A DNA stretch of 34,057 nucleotides from Rhodocyclales bacterium (GCA_016235765.1 JACRIZ010000064.1:1-34057); one strand, 5' to 3'. Shown: positions 1-8,964, counted from the first letter of the stretch. A program made the numbers and translations. Notes: generated by a model not told the origin, from the sequence alone.

Positions 1-386
1 TAGTCCATGCTCATGCGCGTCCAGGCCATGTCGAGGCCGACGAAGTGCGGCACCAGCAGGATGACCGGCCGCTTGCCGTACAAGGCGTCGAGATGTTCCT
101 TGCCGGTCAGATGGCCGAGCTTGCGGATGCGCGCTTCGGAAGCCCACCAGAGCAGGCCGCGTTCCAGGAAGCTGCGGCCGAAGGCCTGGAAGTGGCGTTT
201 CGCCAGGGCTGACCTTTGCGCTTCGGGCATGCCCGGAAAGCACAGGCGCAGGTTGGTGAGGGCAATGTGGCGGCGTTCGCGGCCGAAGCGGTAGAGCAGG
301 CGGCCGAGCAGGCGGCCGAGCATGGCGAGGACAGGCAGCGGCAGCCAGTGCAGCAGCCACATGAGAGCGAGGACGATACGGGTCAT
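1..386 (-). CDS. Lipid A biosynthesis acyltransferase (LpxL/HtrB family), C-terminus cut by window edge
   Basis: Reading leftward from an ATG at 386, the frame stays open to the window edge, giving about 128 residues of an LpxL/HtrB-type acyltransferase. The start resembles other family members (MTRIVLALMWLLHWLPLPVL), with a hydrophobic N-terminal helix that would anchor it to the inner membrane. The HX4D catalytic motif is visible as HFVGLD near the edge. Enzymes of this family transfer a secondary acyl chain from acyl-ACP to Kdo2-lipid IVA on the cytoplasmic face. The start overlaps the stop of the upstream homologue (ATGA, 383-386), so the two are translationally coupled. Which acyl position each enzyme fills cannot be told from sequence. 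The call is firm; the C-terminal half lies outside the window. Confidence 0.85.
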   Translation of the reverse strand, partial: MTRIVLALMWLLHWLPLPVLAMLGRLLGRLLYRFGRERRHIALTNLRLCFPGMPEAQRSALAKRHFQAFGRSFLERGLLWWASEARIRKLGHLTGKEHLDALYGKRPVILLVPHFVGLDMAWTRMSMD

Positions 387-1213
387 TGCGGGTCGGGAGC
401 TCCGGCGGGTTTCTTGTAGCGGTTGTAGCCCCAGAGGTATTGCGCGGGGCAGAGGCGGATGACGGCTTCGATTTCGCGGTTGAGTTGTGCCACGCGGGCC
501 GGCAGGTCGCCGGCAAGCGGTGCCGATAGCGGCTGGAAATGCAACTGGTAGCCGGCACCATAGTGCAGGCGTTCGGCAAACACGAACACGGCGGTCGCCC
601 CCGTTTCCGCCAGGCGGGCGGCCAGGGTCATGGTGTAGGCGGGTCGGCCGAAGAACGGTGCCCAGACGCCCTCGCCGTTGCCCGGCACCTGGTCCGGCAG
701 GACGCCGATCGCCTCGCCTTGCCGGAGCGCCTTGATCAGCCGCCGGACGCCGGAGAGATCGGCCGGCGCCAGGGTGAAGGCGCGCCCCCGCCCTTCCTCC
801 ATCAGCGGCGCCAGCCAATCCTGGCGGGGCCGCCGGTAGAGCGTGGTGATCGGCATGCGGCTGGCGATGAAATGGCCGGCAATCTCGAAGCAGCCCAGAT
901 GGGGCGTCAGGATGATCACGCCGTGGCCGGCCTGGCGAGCGGCCTCGACATGTTCCCATCCCGATACCCGGGCAACCAGCGCCAGCAGTTCCTCCTGGGG
1001 CCGCAACCATATCTTGGGCGTCTCGACGATGCCCTTGCCCGCCTCGGCGATGGCGGCGTTGCGGGCGTCGGCCAATCCCGCCAGGGCGATGTTCTCGCCC
1101 AAATGGCGCCGGTAGGTCGGCGAGACAAGCCAGATCAGCCAGCCGAGCGCAGCGCCAAGGTTGTGCAGCACGGGCAGCGGCAGGCGGGAAAGGAGGCGAA
1201 ACAGGAAAACCAT
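383..1213 (-). CDS. Lipid A biosynthesis acyltransferase (LpxL/HtrB family)
   Basis: A 276-residue protein of the lysophospholipid/lipid A acyltransferase family (LpxL/HtrB/MsbB). It begins with a hydrophobic helix (residues 1-35, MVFLFRLLSRLPLPVL), and the HX4E variant of the catalytic motif is visible as HLGCFE after the stretch VIILTP. A second block, GVLPDQVPG, is typical of the family, as is APFFGRPAYT. Length is slightly short of the usual 290-310. It would add a secondary acyl chain to the lipid A precursor at the inner membrane. The following gene is a second member of the same family joined by an ATGA overlap, so the pair probably performs the two successive late acylations. It diverges from metK across about 185 bp. 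No clear Shine-Dalgarno precedes the ATG at 1213. Confidence 0.88.
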   Translation of the reverse strand: MVFLFRLLSRLPLPVLHNLGAALGWLIWLVSPTYRRHLGENIALAGLADARNAAIAEAGKGIVETPKIWLRPQEELLALVARVSGWEHVEAARQAGHGVIILTPHLGCFEIAGHFIASRMPITTLYRRPRQDWLAPLMEEGRGRAFTLAPADLSGVRRLIKALRQGEAIGVLPDQVPGNGEGVWAPFFGRPAYTMTLAARLAETGATAVFVFAERLHYGAGYQLHFQPLSAPLAGDLPARVAQLNREIEAVIRLCPAQYLWGYNRYKKPAGAPDPQ

Positions 1214-1315
1214 GTTGCTGCCGGGTTTGACCGCGGGCGGGAAAAAAGTAGAATTATGCCGGTTCCGCCGAGTTAAAGCGCCTACCGGGTGCCAAGGACA
1301 ACTTGCAGGGCGGCT

Positions 1316-1321
1316 TATAAA
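1316..1321 (+). promoter_or_regulatory. Possible -10 element for metK
   Basis: TATAAA lies about 80 bases before metK. A partial -35 (AGGACA, 1295-1300) sits 15 bases upstream, which is shorter than ideal. If used, transcription would begin near 1328 and include the whole metK leader hairpin. Tentative. Confidence 0.35.
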
Positions 1322-1336
1322 TACTGCTAAAGCGTC

Positions 1337-1395
1337 GCCTGCTCCCTCCCCCGAGCCGGTCGCGCCGGATCAAGCGGGGATTTACAGGAGCAGGC
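1337..1395 (+). promoter_or_regulatory. metK leader hairpin that sequesters the ribosome binding site
   Basis: GCCTGCTCC (1337-1345) is perfectly complementary to GGAGCAGGC (1387-1395), a 9-bp stem whose right arm contains the GGAG Shine-Dalgarno of metK (ATG at 1399). Nested inside are a second helix (CCCCG at 1349-1353 with CGGGG at 1375-1379, plus a T-A pair beyond a one-base bulge) and a third (CCGG 1356-1359 with CCGG 1365-1368, five-base loop). The whole leader can thus form one long, three-part hairpin that hides the start region. This is the expected geometry of a translational switch, and SAM homeostasis genes are often under such control. I do not recognise it as a known SAM riboswitch class. 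The pairing is seen; the regulatory role is inferred. Confidence 0.5.
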
Positions 1396-1398
1396 AAC

Positions 1399-2565
1399 AT
1401 GACCCAGCAATACCTCTTCACCTCGGAATCGGTTTCCGAAGGCCATCCGGACAAGGTCGCCGACCAGATTTCGGACGCCATCCTCGACGCGATCCTGGCC
1501 CAGGACAAGCACTCGCGCGTCGCCGCCGAAACGCTGTGCAACACCGGCCTCGTGGTCCTGGCCGGCGAAATCACCACCAACGCCAACGTCGATTACATCC
1601 AGGTTGCCCGCAACACCCTCAAGCGCATCGGCTACGACAACACCGAGTTCGGCATCGACTACAAGGGCTGCGCGGTGCTGGTCGCCTACGACAAGCAGAG
1701 CCCGGACATCGCCCAGGGCGTCAACAAGGCCTACGACGACGACCTCGGGCAGGGTGCCGGCGACCAGGGCCTGATGTTCGGCTACGCCTGCGACGAGACG
1801 CCCACCCTGATGCCGCTGCCGATCTATCTGTCGCACCGCCTGGTCGAACGCCAGGCCATGCTGCGCAAGGACGGCCGCCTGCCCTGGCTGCGTCCCGACG
1901 CCAAGAGCCAGGTCACCATCCGCTACGAGGATGGCAAGGCAGCCGCGATCGACACCGTGGTGCTGTCCACCCAGCACGCGCCGGATATCCCGATGGAGAA
2001 GCTGCGCGAGGCCGTGATCGAGGAGATCGTCAAGCCGGTCCTGCCCAAGGAGCTCATCAAGGGCGAGATCAAGTATCTGGTCAACCCGACCGGCCGCTTC
2101 GTCGTCGGCGGCCCGCAGGGCGACTGCGGCCTGACCGGTCGCAAGATCATCGTCGACACCTACGGCGGTGCGGCACCGCACGGCGGCGGCGCCTTCTCCG
2201 GCAAGGACCCCTCCAAGGTCGACCGCTCGGCGGCCTACGCCGGCCGCTACGTGGCCAAGAACATCGTCGCCGCCGGACTCGCGTCGCGTTGCCTGATCCA
2301 GGTCTCCTACGCCATCGGCGTCGCCCAGCCGACCTCCGTCTGGGTCACCACCTACGGTACCGGCAAGGTCTCCGACGAAACCATCGCCGAACTCGTCAAG
2401 AAGCATTTCGACCTGCGCCCGAAGGGCATCGTCAACATGCTCGAACTGCTGCGGCCGATCTACGAGAAGACGGCCGCCTACGGCCACTTCGGCCGCGACG
2501 AGCCGGAGTTCTCCTGGGAAGCGATCAACAAGGCCGCCGTATTGCGGGACGACGCCGGGCTGTAA
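1399..2565 (+). CDS. metK: S-adenosylmethionine synthase
   Basis: A 388-residue methionine adenosyltransferase, the usual length. It makes SAM from methionine and ATP in the cytoplasm, releasing phosphate and pyrophosphate. The N-terminus [20 protein letters not shown] carries the ATP/methionine-binding signature with the catalytic His-Pro-Asp-Lys. The glycine-rich motif [19 protein letters not shown] and the hexapeptide region [12 protein letters not shown] are intact, so the enzyme should be active. The ATG at 1399 follows GGAGCAGGCAAC, with the Shine-Dalgarno inside the leader hairpin described separately. It stands alone except for a radical-SAM gene 13 bases downstream, which may be co-transcribed. 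Functionally it pairs with the ahcY-tlyA-metF operon about 3 kb on. Confidence 0.98.
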   Translation: MTQQYLFTSESVSEGHPDKVADQISDAILDAILAQDKHSRVAAETLCNTGLVVLAGEITTNANVDYIQVARNTLKRIGYDNTEFGIDYKGCAVLVAYDKQSPDIAQGVNKAYDDDLGQGAGDQGLMFGYACDETPTLMPLPIYLSHRLVERQAMLRKDGRLPWLRPDAKSQVTIRYEDGKAAAIDTVVLSTQHAPDIPMEKLREAVIEEIVKPVLPKELIKGEIKYLVNPTGRFVVGGPQGDCGLTGRKIIVDTYGGAAPHGGGAFSGKDPSKVDRSAAYAGRYVAKNIVAAGLASRCLIQVSYAIGVAQPTSVWVTTYGTGKVSDETIAELVKKHFDLRPKGIVNMLELLRPIYEKTAAYGHFGRDEPEFSWEAINKAAVLRDDAGL

Positions 2566-2578
2566 TCGGGAGGATCGA

Positions 2579-3652
2579 ATGCGTTTGCGATTGCTTGAGC
2601 GCACCATAAAGCACTTGCTGGTGCGGGCCGAGACCTTCGTAAACCGTCGGCGTGGCCGGGAGTTCATCCCGGCCACGACCGAGACCTTCTGCATCGAAAC
2701 CAGCGGCGCCTGCAACTTCAATTGCCGCTTCTGCGCCTACGACAAGAAGCAGGAGCCGCGCGTCAGCATGGGGCACGACCTGTTCGTCAGTTGCGTGGAG
2801 CAGGCCCTGGCGCTCGGCTACCGGGAATTCCACCTCACGCCATGCACCGGCGACGTGTTCATGGACAAGCACGTCTTCGACAAATTCGAGTTCTTGGACC
2901 GGCACGAGGGCGTGCGGGCCTATCACTTCTTCACCAATCTGGCGGTGCTCAACGAGGAGCAGGTTGCCCGCCTGGTGGCCCTGAAGAAACTCAGCCGGAT
3001 CACGATCAGCATCTATGGCCACGACGAGGCCAGCTTCGTCGCCCTGACGCAGATGCCGGCGAAGATCCATCACCGCCTGCTCGCCGATCTGCGCGCCTTG
3101 CTTGCCCTGCGCGAGCGCTGGCCCTTTGTCGTCACCATCGGCTTCCGCTCCACTTTCGACGTACCGGCGACGGCATCGGGCGAGCTCATGCAGATCCTGG
3201 CCGAATTCAAGGCCGCCGGCGTCGGCATCCACAGTTCCCACGGCATCTACAACAACTGGGGCGGCTACATCAGCCAGGAAGACGTGGCCGGGCTGAACCT
3301 GCGCATCCTTTCGGGTGAGGACGTCGCCAAGACCGGGCCCTGCGTCAAACTGTTCGACTCGATGCAGGTCACCGCCACCGGCATCGTCAATGGCTGTTCC
3401 TGCCGCGACGTGGATGCGACCCTGCGCATCGGCGACCTTGAGCAGACGCCGCTGCGCGAGATCATCAGCCGCAACAATGCCGAGTACATGCGGATCATCG
3501 AGGAGCAGCAGGCGGGGCAGTTTCGGCCGGTCTGCCGCAGTTGTGACTATTACCGGAGCGTCTACCACCAACCCTCGAATTTCCGCCGGGAAGGGATACC
3601 GACCCAGACCATGGCAGCCTTCCTGGACAGGGCCAAGGGCGACCAGGCCTAG
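2579..3652 (+). CDS. Radical SAM protein with C-terminal cysteine cluster (SPASM-like)
   Basis: A 357-residue radical SAM enzyme. The CX3CX2C motif that binds the catalytic 4Fe-4S cluster is at residues 45-52 (CNFNCRFC), after a basic N-terminal stretch of about 30 residues. The C-terminal third has further cysteines (GPCVKLF, NGCSCRDVD, CRSCDYY), the pattern of a SPASM or twitch domain that holds auxiliary clusters. The phrase GDLEQTPLREI is typical of SPASM proteins acting on peptides or other large substrates. GGGAGG lies before the ATG, 13 bases after metK. No precursor peptide is evident nearby, and the substrate is unknown. The next gene downstream is a small membrane protein with a zinc-ribbon-like tail. 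Family assignment is sure, function is not. Confidence 0.85.
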   Translation: MRLRLLERTIKHLLVRAETFVNRRRGREFIPATTETFCIETSGACNFNCRFCAYDKKQEPRVSMGHDLFVSCVEQALALGYREFHLTPCTGDVFMDKHVFDKFEFLDRHEGVRAYHFFTNLAVLNEEQVARLVALKKLSRITISIYGHDEASFVALTQMPAKIHHRLLADLRALLALRERWPFVVTIGFRSTFDVPATASGELMQILAEFKAAGVGIHSSHGIYNNWGGYISQEDVAGLNLRILSGEDVAKTGPCVKLFDSMQVTATGIVNGCSCRDVDATLRIGDLEQTPLREIISRNNAEYMRIIEEQQAGQFRPVCRSCDYYRSVYHQPSNFRREGIPTQTMAAFLDRAKGDQA

Positions 3653-3679
3653 AATGTCCATCGGCTCCCGGGAGGACCG

Positions 3680-4123
3680 ATGGACATCGTCAAGGGCATA
3701 CGCAAGCTCGGCTTCCGCAAGTGGTATGAGCGCCAGCTCATCGAGGCCCATGCCTGGCTGGTAACGGGCTTCCTGGCGCTGATCCTGGCAGCCGCACTGT
3801 TCGAGCTCCGCAACGACCTGAGCGCGGCACCGCAGCGACTGCTGGCAATGCTCGGCGCCGTCGCCGCAGCCGCCGGCTGCATCCTCGCCTGGCTGCGCTA
3901 TCGCCGCACGCTGGAGGCCACCGAGCTGGCCGCCGAACTGGCGGTCTGCCCCCATTGCGGCACCTACGGCAGGCTGACGGTGGTGCGCAGCATCGATCAG
4001 TCCGAGGCCGCGATCGGGCAACAGCCCATCCTCGCCGACCTGCCGCACCTGCAGGTTCGCTGCCGGCAATGCGCCGGCGAATGGCACCTTGAATCGCCGC
4101 GTCGGCCGCCCCCGACATCTTGA
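3680..4123 (+). CDS. Small membrane protein with C-terminal zinc-ribbon-like motif
   Basis: A 147-residue protein that I do not recognise as a named family. Two hydrophobic segments (about residues 27-45 and 56-75) form a membrane hairpin, preceded by a basic N-terminus. The cytoplasmic tail carries two Cys pairs, CPHCG (about 93-97) and CRQC (about 131-134), spaced like a zinc ribbon. The ATG at 3680 follows a GGGAGG Shine-Dalgarno. It lies between the radical SAM gene and the HD-GYP gene, all on one strand with short gaps, so one transcript is possible. A role in metal-dependent protein interaction at the membrane is only a guess. Confidence 0.7.
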   Translation: MDIVKGIRKLGFRKWYERQLIEAHAWLVTGFLALILAAALFELRNDLSAAPQRLLAMLGAVAAAAGCILAWLRYRRTLEATELAAELAVCPHCGTYGRLTVVRSIDQSEAAIGQQPILADLPHLQVRCRQCAGEWHLESPRRPPPTS

Positions 4124-4143
4124 CGCTTGGGTATGATGTGCGG

Positions 4144-5364
4144 ATGCTGAAGCGGATTCCCGTCGGCGACCTGCGGGTCGGCATGCATCTGCACGAGTTG
4201 GCCGGCGCCTGGCTCGATCATCCATTCTGGCGCTCCTCGTTCAGGATCGACGATGCGCAGATACTCCAGAAGATACTCGCCAGCGGCATTTGCGAAGCCT
4301 GGATAGATACCGCCAAGGGCCTCGACGTCGCCGGGGGCGTGACCGAGGCGGAGGCCGTCGCGGCGGTCGAGCTCGACCTGCAGTCGAGCGCCGCCGAAGC
4401 GGCCCCCGCCGCGCGCTCGAGCACCGAGGAAGAAGTCACGCGAGCCAGGGAAGTCTGCATGCGCGCCGTTGCCGAGGTCGGCGGCCTCTTCCGGGAAGCG
4501 CGCATGGGCAAGGCCATCCAGCCGGAAACGCTGTTGCCGGTCGCCACGAAGATCGCGGCGTCGGTCGAGCGCAACCCCGGCGTGTTCTCCGCGCTGCTGC
4601 GCCTGCGCCAGCAGGACACCTACACCTACATGCATTCGGTCTCGGTCGGCGCCCTGATGATCGGCCTGGGCCGACAGCTCGGCCTCGCGTCGGACCAGCT
4701 TCCCGAGCTCGGCCTGGCCGGCCTGCTGCACGACATCGGCAAGGTCGGCGTCGACCTCGAGCTGCTGAACAAGAAGGACCGCCTGAGCGAAGCGGAGTTC
4801 GACCGCCTGCGCGAACACGCCGCTTATGGCCACCGCCTGCTGGCGAAGGGGAATGCCAGTGAAATTGCGCTCATCGTCGCCCGCCACCACCACGAGCGGG
4901 CCGACGGCAGCGGCTACCCGGACCGCCTCGCCGGCGACCGGATCAGCCTCTATGCCCGCATGGCGGCGGTTTGCGACGTCTACGACGCCACAACCTCCGA
5001 CCGGCCCTACAAGGATGCCTGGCAGCCGGCCCACGCCCTGCGCAAGATGGCCGAGTGGAGCCGCAGCCAGTACGACACACGGGTATTCCACGCCTTCGTG
5101 CGCACCGTCGGCATCTACCCCATCGGCACGCTGGTGCGTCTGAAATCGGGCTTTCTCGGTGTCGTGCTGGACCAGAACGAGGCGGCGCTGCTGGCGCCGC
5201 GCGTCAAGGTCTTCTACGCGACCGAGCGCGGCCACCGCGTCCCGGCCAAAGTCGTCGACCTGGCCAGGGAAGGCGACGAGATCCTGTCGCACGAAGACCC
5301 GAACGTCTGGGGCATCACCGACCTGCAGGCGCTCTGGAGCGGGCTGAACCGGCCACTGTTCTAG
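4144..5364 (+). CDS. HD-GYP cyclic-di-GMP phosphodiesterase with N-terminal DUF3391 domain
   Basis: A 406-residue protein. The N-terminal block (MLKRIPVGDLRVGMHLHEL) is the DUF3391 domain often fused to HD-GYP. The catalytic domain follows at roughly residues 130-330: HSVSVGALM, the metal-binding HD pair in LLHDIGKVGVD, HAAYGHRLL, and the HHHERADGSGYP signature. HD-GYP enzymes hydrolyse cyclic-di-GMP to GMP or pGpG and so favour motility. A TTG further upstream (4120) would add eight residues, but the ATG at 4144 matches the family start. No receiver or membrane domain is present, so the input signal is unknown. The gene's 3' end holds part of the ahcY promoter. Two chemoreceptor loci elsewhere in the window fit a motile lifestyle. 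Confidence 0.92.
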   Translation: MLKRIPVGDLRVGMHLHELAGAWLDHPFWRSSFRIDDAQILQKILASGICEAWIDTAKGLDVAGGVTEAEAVAAVELDLQSSAAEAAPAARSSTEEEVTRAREVCMRAVAEVGGLFREARMGKAIQPETLLPVATKIAASVERNPGVFSALLRLRQQDTYTYMHSVSVGALMIGLGRQLGLASDQLPELGLAGLLHDIGKVGVDLELLNKKDRLSEAEFDRLREHAAYGHRLLAKGNASEIALIVARHHHERADGSGYPDRLAGDRISLYARMAAVCDVYDATTSDRPYKDAWQPAHALRKMAEWSRSQYDTRVFHAFVRTVGIYPIGTLVRLKSGFLGVVLDQNEAALLAPRVKVFYATERGHRVPAKVVDLAREGDEILSHEDPNVWGITDLQALWSGLNRPLF

Positions 5365-5379
5365 CACCGGCCGGAACGG

Positions 5380-5385
5380 TATAAT
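5380..5385 (+). promoter_or_regulatory. ahcY operon promoter, perfect -10 box
   Basis: TATAAT begins 16 bases after the HD-GYP stop codon and places the transcript start near 5391-5392, four or five bases before the SAH aptamer. No good -35 is visible at 17 bases (TGTTCT at 5357-5362). Confidence 0.65.
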
Positions 5386-5395
5386 CCGCCCCATT

Positions 5396-5479
5396 CCGAG
5401 GAGCGCTGCGAGGGCACCCAGTCCCCAGGCTCGGTTTTTTCAGAACTGCGCTCACCTAATCCGTACCGGAAAGGTGAGC
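5396..5479 (+). promoter_or_regulatory. SAH riboswitch in the ahcY leader
   Basis: The sequence has the conserved features of the S-adenosylhomocysteine riboswitch: CCGAGGAGCGCTGCGA (5396-5411), CAGGCTCGG (5426-5434) and GCGCTCACC (5448-5456). CCGAG (5396-5400) pairs with CTCGG (5430-5434) as P1, and GAGCGC (5401-5406) pairs with GCGCTC (5448-5453) as the long-range helix. An 8-bp stem, GCTCACCT (5450-5457) with AGGTGAGC (5472-5479), competes for the same bases, giving two exclusive folds. Known SAH riboswitches turn on ahcY when SAH accumulates. Here the gene set below (ahcY, tlyA, metF) fits that logic. The aptamer call is based on recall of the consensus; the switching model is inferred from pairing. 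Confidence 0.92.
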
Positions 5480-5502
5480 ATGCAAGCCCGCTTCTCTGCC
5501 TC

Positions 5503-5528
5503 CTCTCCGGTCACAAGTTCAAGGAGAG
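5503..5528 (+). promoter_or_regulatory. Possible ribosome-binding-site hairpin before ahcY
   Basis: CTCTCC (5503-5508) is complementary to GGAGAG (5523-5528), which contains the ahcY Shine-Dalgarno four bases before the ATG at 5532. The loop is 14 bases. It could be the output stage of the SAH riboswitch. Short purine-rich matches of this size arise easily by chance. Confidence 0.35.
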
Positions 5529-5531
5529 AAC

Positions 5532-6944
<1,413 letters not shown>

Positions 6945-6959
6945 GAACGGAGGCCCGCC

Positions 6960-7307
6960 ATGGTCCGCCTGCTGATCGCCTGGCTGCTCAACGCCATCGC
7001 CCTCCTCGCGGTGGCTTATCTGATGCCCTCGATCCAGGTGGCCTCGGTGGGCACCGCGCTGCTCGCCGCGGCGGTGCTCGGCCTGGTGAACACGCTGGTA
7101 CGGCCGCTGCTGATCGTGCTGACCCTGCCGGTCACGCTGCTGACGCTCGGGCTGTTCCTGCTGGTCATCAACGGCCTGCTGTTCTGGGCGGTCGGCAGTT
7201 TCCTGGACGGCTTCACGGTCGCGAGCTTCTGGTCGGGCTTCTTCGGCGCCATCCTCTACAGCCTGATTTCCTGGCTGCTCTCGGCGATTCTCAAGCCCAA
7301 GGCATGA
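6960..7307 (+). CDS. Small four-helix membrane protein, phage holin superfamily IV-like (DUF/YvlD type)
   Basis: A 115-residue, almost wholly hydrophobic protein with four predicted membrane helices (about 3-21, 29-50, 56-78, 88-112). The motif VLGLVNTLVRPLLIVLTLPV is characteristic of the phage_holin_4_2/YvlD family, despite the name not a prophage sign. No biochemical role is established to my knowledge. It lies 15 bases after ahcY behind CGGAGGCCCGCC, and its stop overlaps the tlyA start (ATGA), so it is translated within the methyl-cycle operon. Confidence 0.85.
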   Translation: MVRLLIAWLLNAIALLAVAYLMPSIQVASVGTALLAAAVLGLVNTLVRPLLIVLTLPVTLLTLGLFLLVINGLLFWAVGSFLDGFTVASFWSGFFGAILYSLISWLLSAILKPKA

Positions 7308-8134
7308 AGTCCTTCCATCGGCGCACTTCGCGGCCGGCGCCGCATCCCGTGGTGGCCGCCGCGCCGGCCGTGCACCGCGACGGCCTGCGCGCCGACCAGT
7401 TGCTGGTCGAGCGCGGTCTGGCGCCGTCGCGCACGGTCGCGCAGCGGCTGATCGAGGCCGGCCGGGTGTCGTGGTCCGGTGGACCGGTCGGCAAGGCGGC
7501 CATGGTATTGCCCGAGAACGCCCAAGTCGCCGTCACCGAGGACGAAACCGACCGCTACGTTGGTCGCGGCGGCATCAAGCTGGCCGGCGCACTGGCGCAC
7601 ACCAAGCTCGACGTCGCCGGCCGGGCCTGCCTCGACGTTGGCCAGAGCACGGGCGGCTTCACGGACTGCCTGCTGCAGGCCGGCGCAGCCAGCGTGGCCG
7701 GGGTCGATGTCGGCCACGGTCAGTTGCACCCGAAACTTGCCGACGATGCGCGCGTCACCTGCATCGAGGGTGTCAATGCCCGCGAACTGCAAGAGTCAGC
7801 CGTGGCGATATGCAATGCCCCGCATGGGGTACGCCGCTACGACCTGATCGTCGCCGACCTTTCCTTTATCTCGCTGACGCTGGTGCTGCCGCAATTGCCC
7901 GCGCTGCTCGCCGATGGCGGCGACATGCTGCTGCTGGTCAAGCCACAGTTCGAGGTCGGCCCGGAGCACGTCGGCAAGGGCGGCATCGTCCGCGACGCCG
8001 CGCTCTATCCGCAGGTTGAGACGAAGTTGCGGCAAGCGGCCGAAGCGGCCGGCCTGCGCATCGTCGACTATTTCGACAGCCCGATCGCCGGCACCGACGG
8101 CAATCGCGAATTCTTCATCTGGACAAGAAAATGA
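7304..8134 (+). CDS. tlyA: TlyA family rRNA (cytidine-2'-O)-methyltransferase
   Basis: A 276-residue protein with an N-terminal S4 RNA-binding domain (LRADQLLVERGLAPSRTVAQ, about residues 27-85) and a FtsJ-like Rossmann methyltransferase domain. SAM motif I is DVGQSTGGFTD. The catalytic lysine block is GRGGIKLAGAL, and DLIVADLSFISL and LLLVKPQFEVG provide the remaining conserved acidic and lysine residues. Family members 2'-O-methylate cytidines in 16S and sometimes 23S rRNA, affecting capreomycin sensitivity. The first 25 residues are a basic, low-complexity extension. Overlaps of four bases with the genes on both sides show tight coupling. As a SAM user it makes SAH, the ligand of the operon's riboswitch. 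Older annotation as a haemolysin should be ignored. Confidence 0.9.
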   Translation: MKSFHRRTSRPAPHPVVAAAPAVHRDGLRADQLLVERGLAPSRTVAQRLIEAGRVSWSGGPVGKAAMVLPENAQVAVTEDETDRYVGRGGIKLAGALAHTKLDVAGRACLDVGQSTGGFTDCLLQAGAASVAGVDVGHGQLHPKLADDARVTCIEGVNARELQESAVAICNAPHGVRRYDLIVADLSFISLTLVLPQLPALLADGGDMLLLVKPQFEVGPEHVGKGGIVRDAALYPQVETKLRQAAEAAGLRIVDYFDSPIAGTDGNREFFIWTRK

Positions 8135-8964
8135 GCATCGAACTTTCCGTCGAATTCTTTCCCCCGCAGACCCCCGAAGGGGCCGACAAGCTGCGCGCCA
8201 CCTGGACCAGGCTGGCGCCGCTGAAGCCGGCCTTCTTTTCGGTCACCTTCGGCGCCGGCGGTTCGACCCAGGACCGCACCTTCGAGACCGTCGAGGAAAT
8301 CCGCGCCGCCGGCCTGCCTGCGGCACCGCACCTCTCCTGCATCGGCTCGACCAAGGCACGCGTGCGCGAGATCCTCGAACGCTATCGTGCGGTCGGCATC
8401 CACCGCATCGTCGCCCTGCGCGGCGATCTTCCTTCCGGGATGGCCGAACCGGGCGAACTGCGCCACGCCAACGAACTGGTCGAGTTCATCCGCCAGGAAA
8501 CCGGCGACTGGTTCCACATCGAGGTGGCCGCCTACCCCGAATACCACCCGCAGGCGAAGAGCCCGAAGGACGATCTGGCGAACTTCAAGCGCAAGGCCGA
8601 TGCCGGTGCCGACACCGCCATCACCCAGTTCTTCTACAACGCCGACGCCTATGAGCACTTCGTCGCCGATGCGCGTGCCGCTGGCGTCGCCATTCCGATC
8701 ATCCCCGGCATCATGCCCGTCGCCAGCTTCAGCAAGCTCTCGCGTTTCGCCGACACTTGCGGCGCCGAGATCCCGCGCTGGATGCGCAAGCAATTCGAGA
8801 GCTATGGCGACGACGCGGCCTCGATCCGCGCCTACGGCCTCGACGTGGTGACATCCCTCTGTGAGCGCCTGATCAAGGCCGGCGCGCCGGGCCTGCATTT
8901 CTACACGCTGAACCAGGCGGGGCTCACCACCGAGATCGTCAAGCGGTTGGGACTCGCGGCCTAG
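8131..8964 (+). CDS. metF: 5,10-methylenetetrahydrofolate reductase
   Basis: A 277-residue flavoprotein of the MetF family, normal length. It reduces 5,10-methylene-THF to 5-methyl-THF, the methyl donor for methionine synthesis. The N-terminus SIELSVEFFPPQTPEGADKL carries the catalytic Glu in EFFPP. TFGAGGST, ALRGDLP, ITQFFYN and IPIIPGIMP are all conserved. It is the last gene of the ahcY operon (ATGA overlap with tlyA), so the SAH riboswitch should also raise methyl-THF supply when homocysteine is being released. Its stop codon interleaves with that of the opposite-strand Crp/Fnr gene. Confidence 0.97.
   Translation: MSIELSVEFFPPQTPEGADKLRATWTRLAPLKPAFFSVTFGAGGSTQDRTFETVEEIRAAGLPAAPHLSCIGSTKARVREILERYRAVGIHRIVALRGDLPSGMAEPGELRHANELVEFIRQETGDWFHIEVAAYPEYHPQAKSPKDDLANFKRKADAGADTAITQFFYNADAYEHFVADARAAGVAIPIIPGIMPVASFSKLSRFADTCGAEIPRWMRKQFESYGDDAASIRAYGLDVVTSLCERLIKAGAPGLHFYTLNQAGLTTEIVKRLGLAA

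Noticed and set aside
1327-2721. Long reverse-strand open frame antisense to metK
   Set aside because: The product is Val/Gly/Ala/Asp-rich with no motif, as expected for the complement of a highly biased gene.
4120-4143. TTG start for the HD-GYP protein
   Set aside because: The added eight residues are not family-like, whereas the ATG at 4144 gives the standard MLKRIPV opening.
6960-7307. Prophage holin gene
   Set aside because: The family name is misleading; the gene is coupled to tlyA in a housekeeping operon and no phage genes are nearby.
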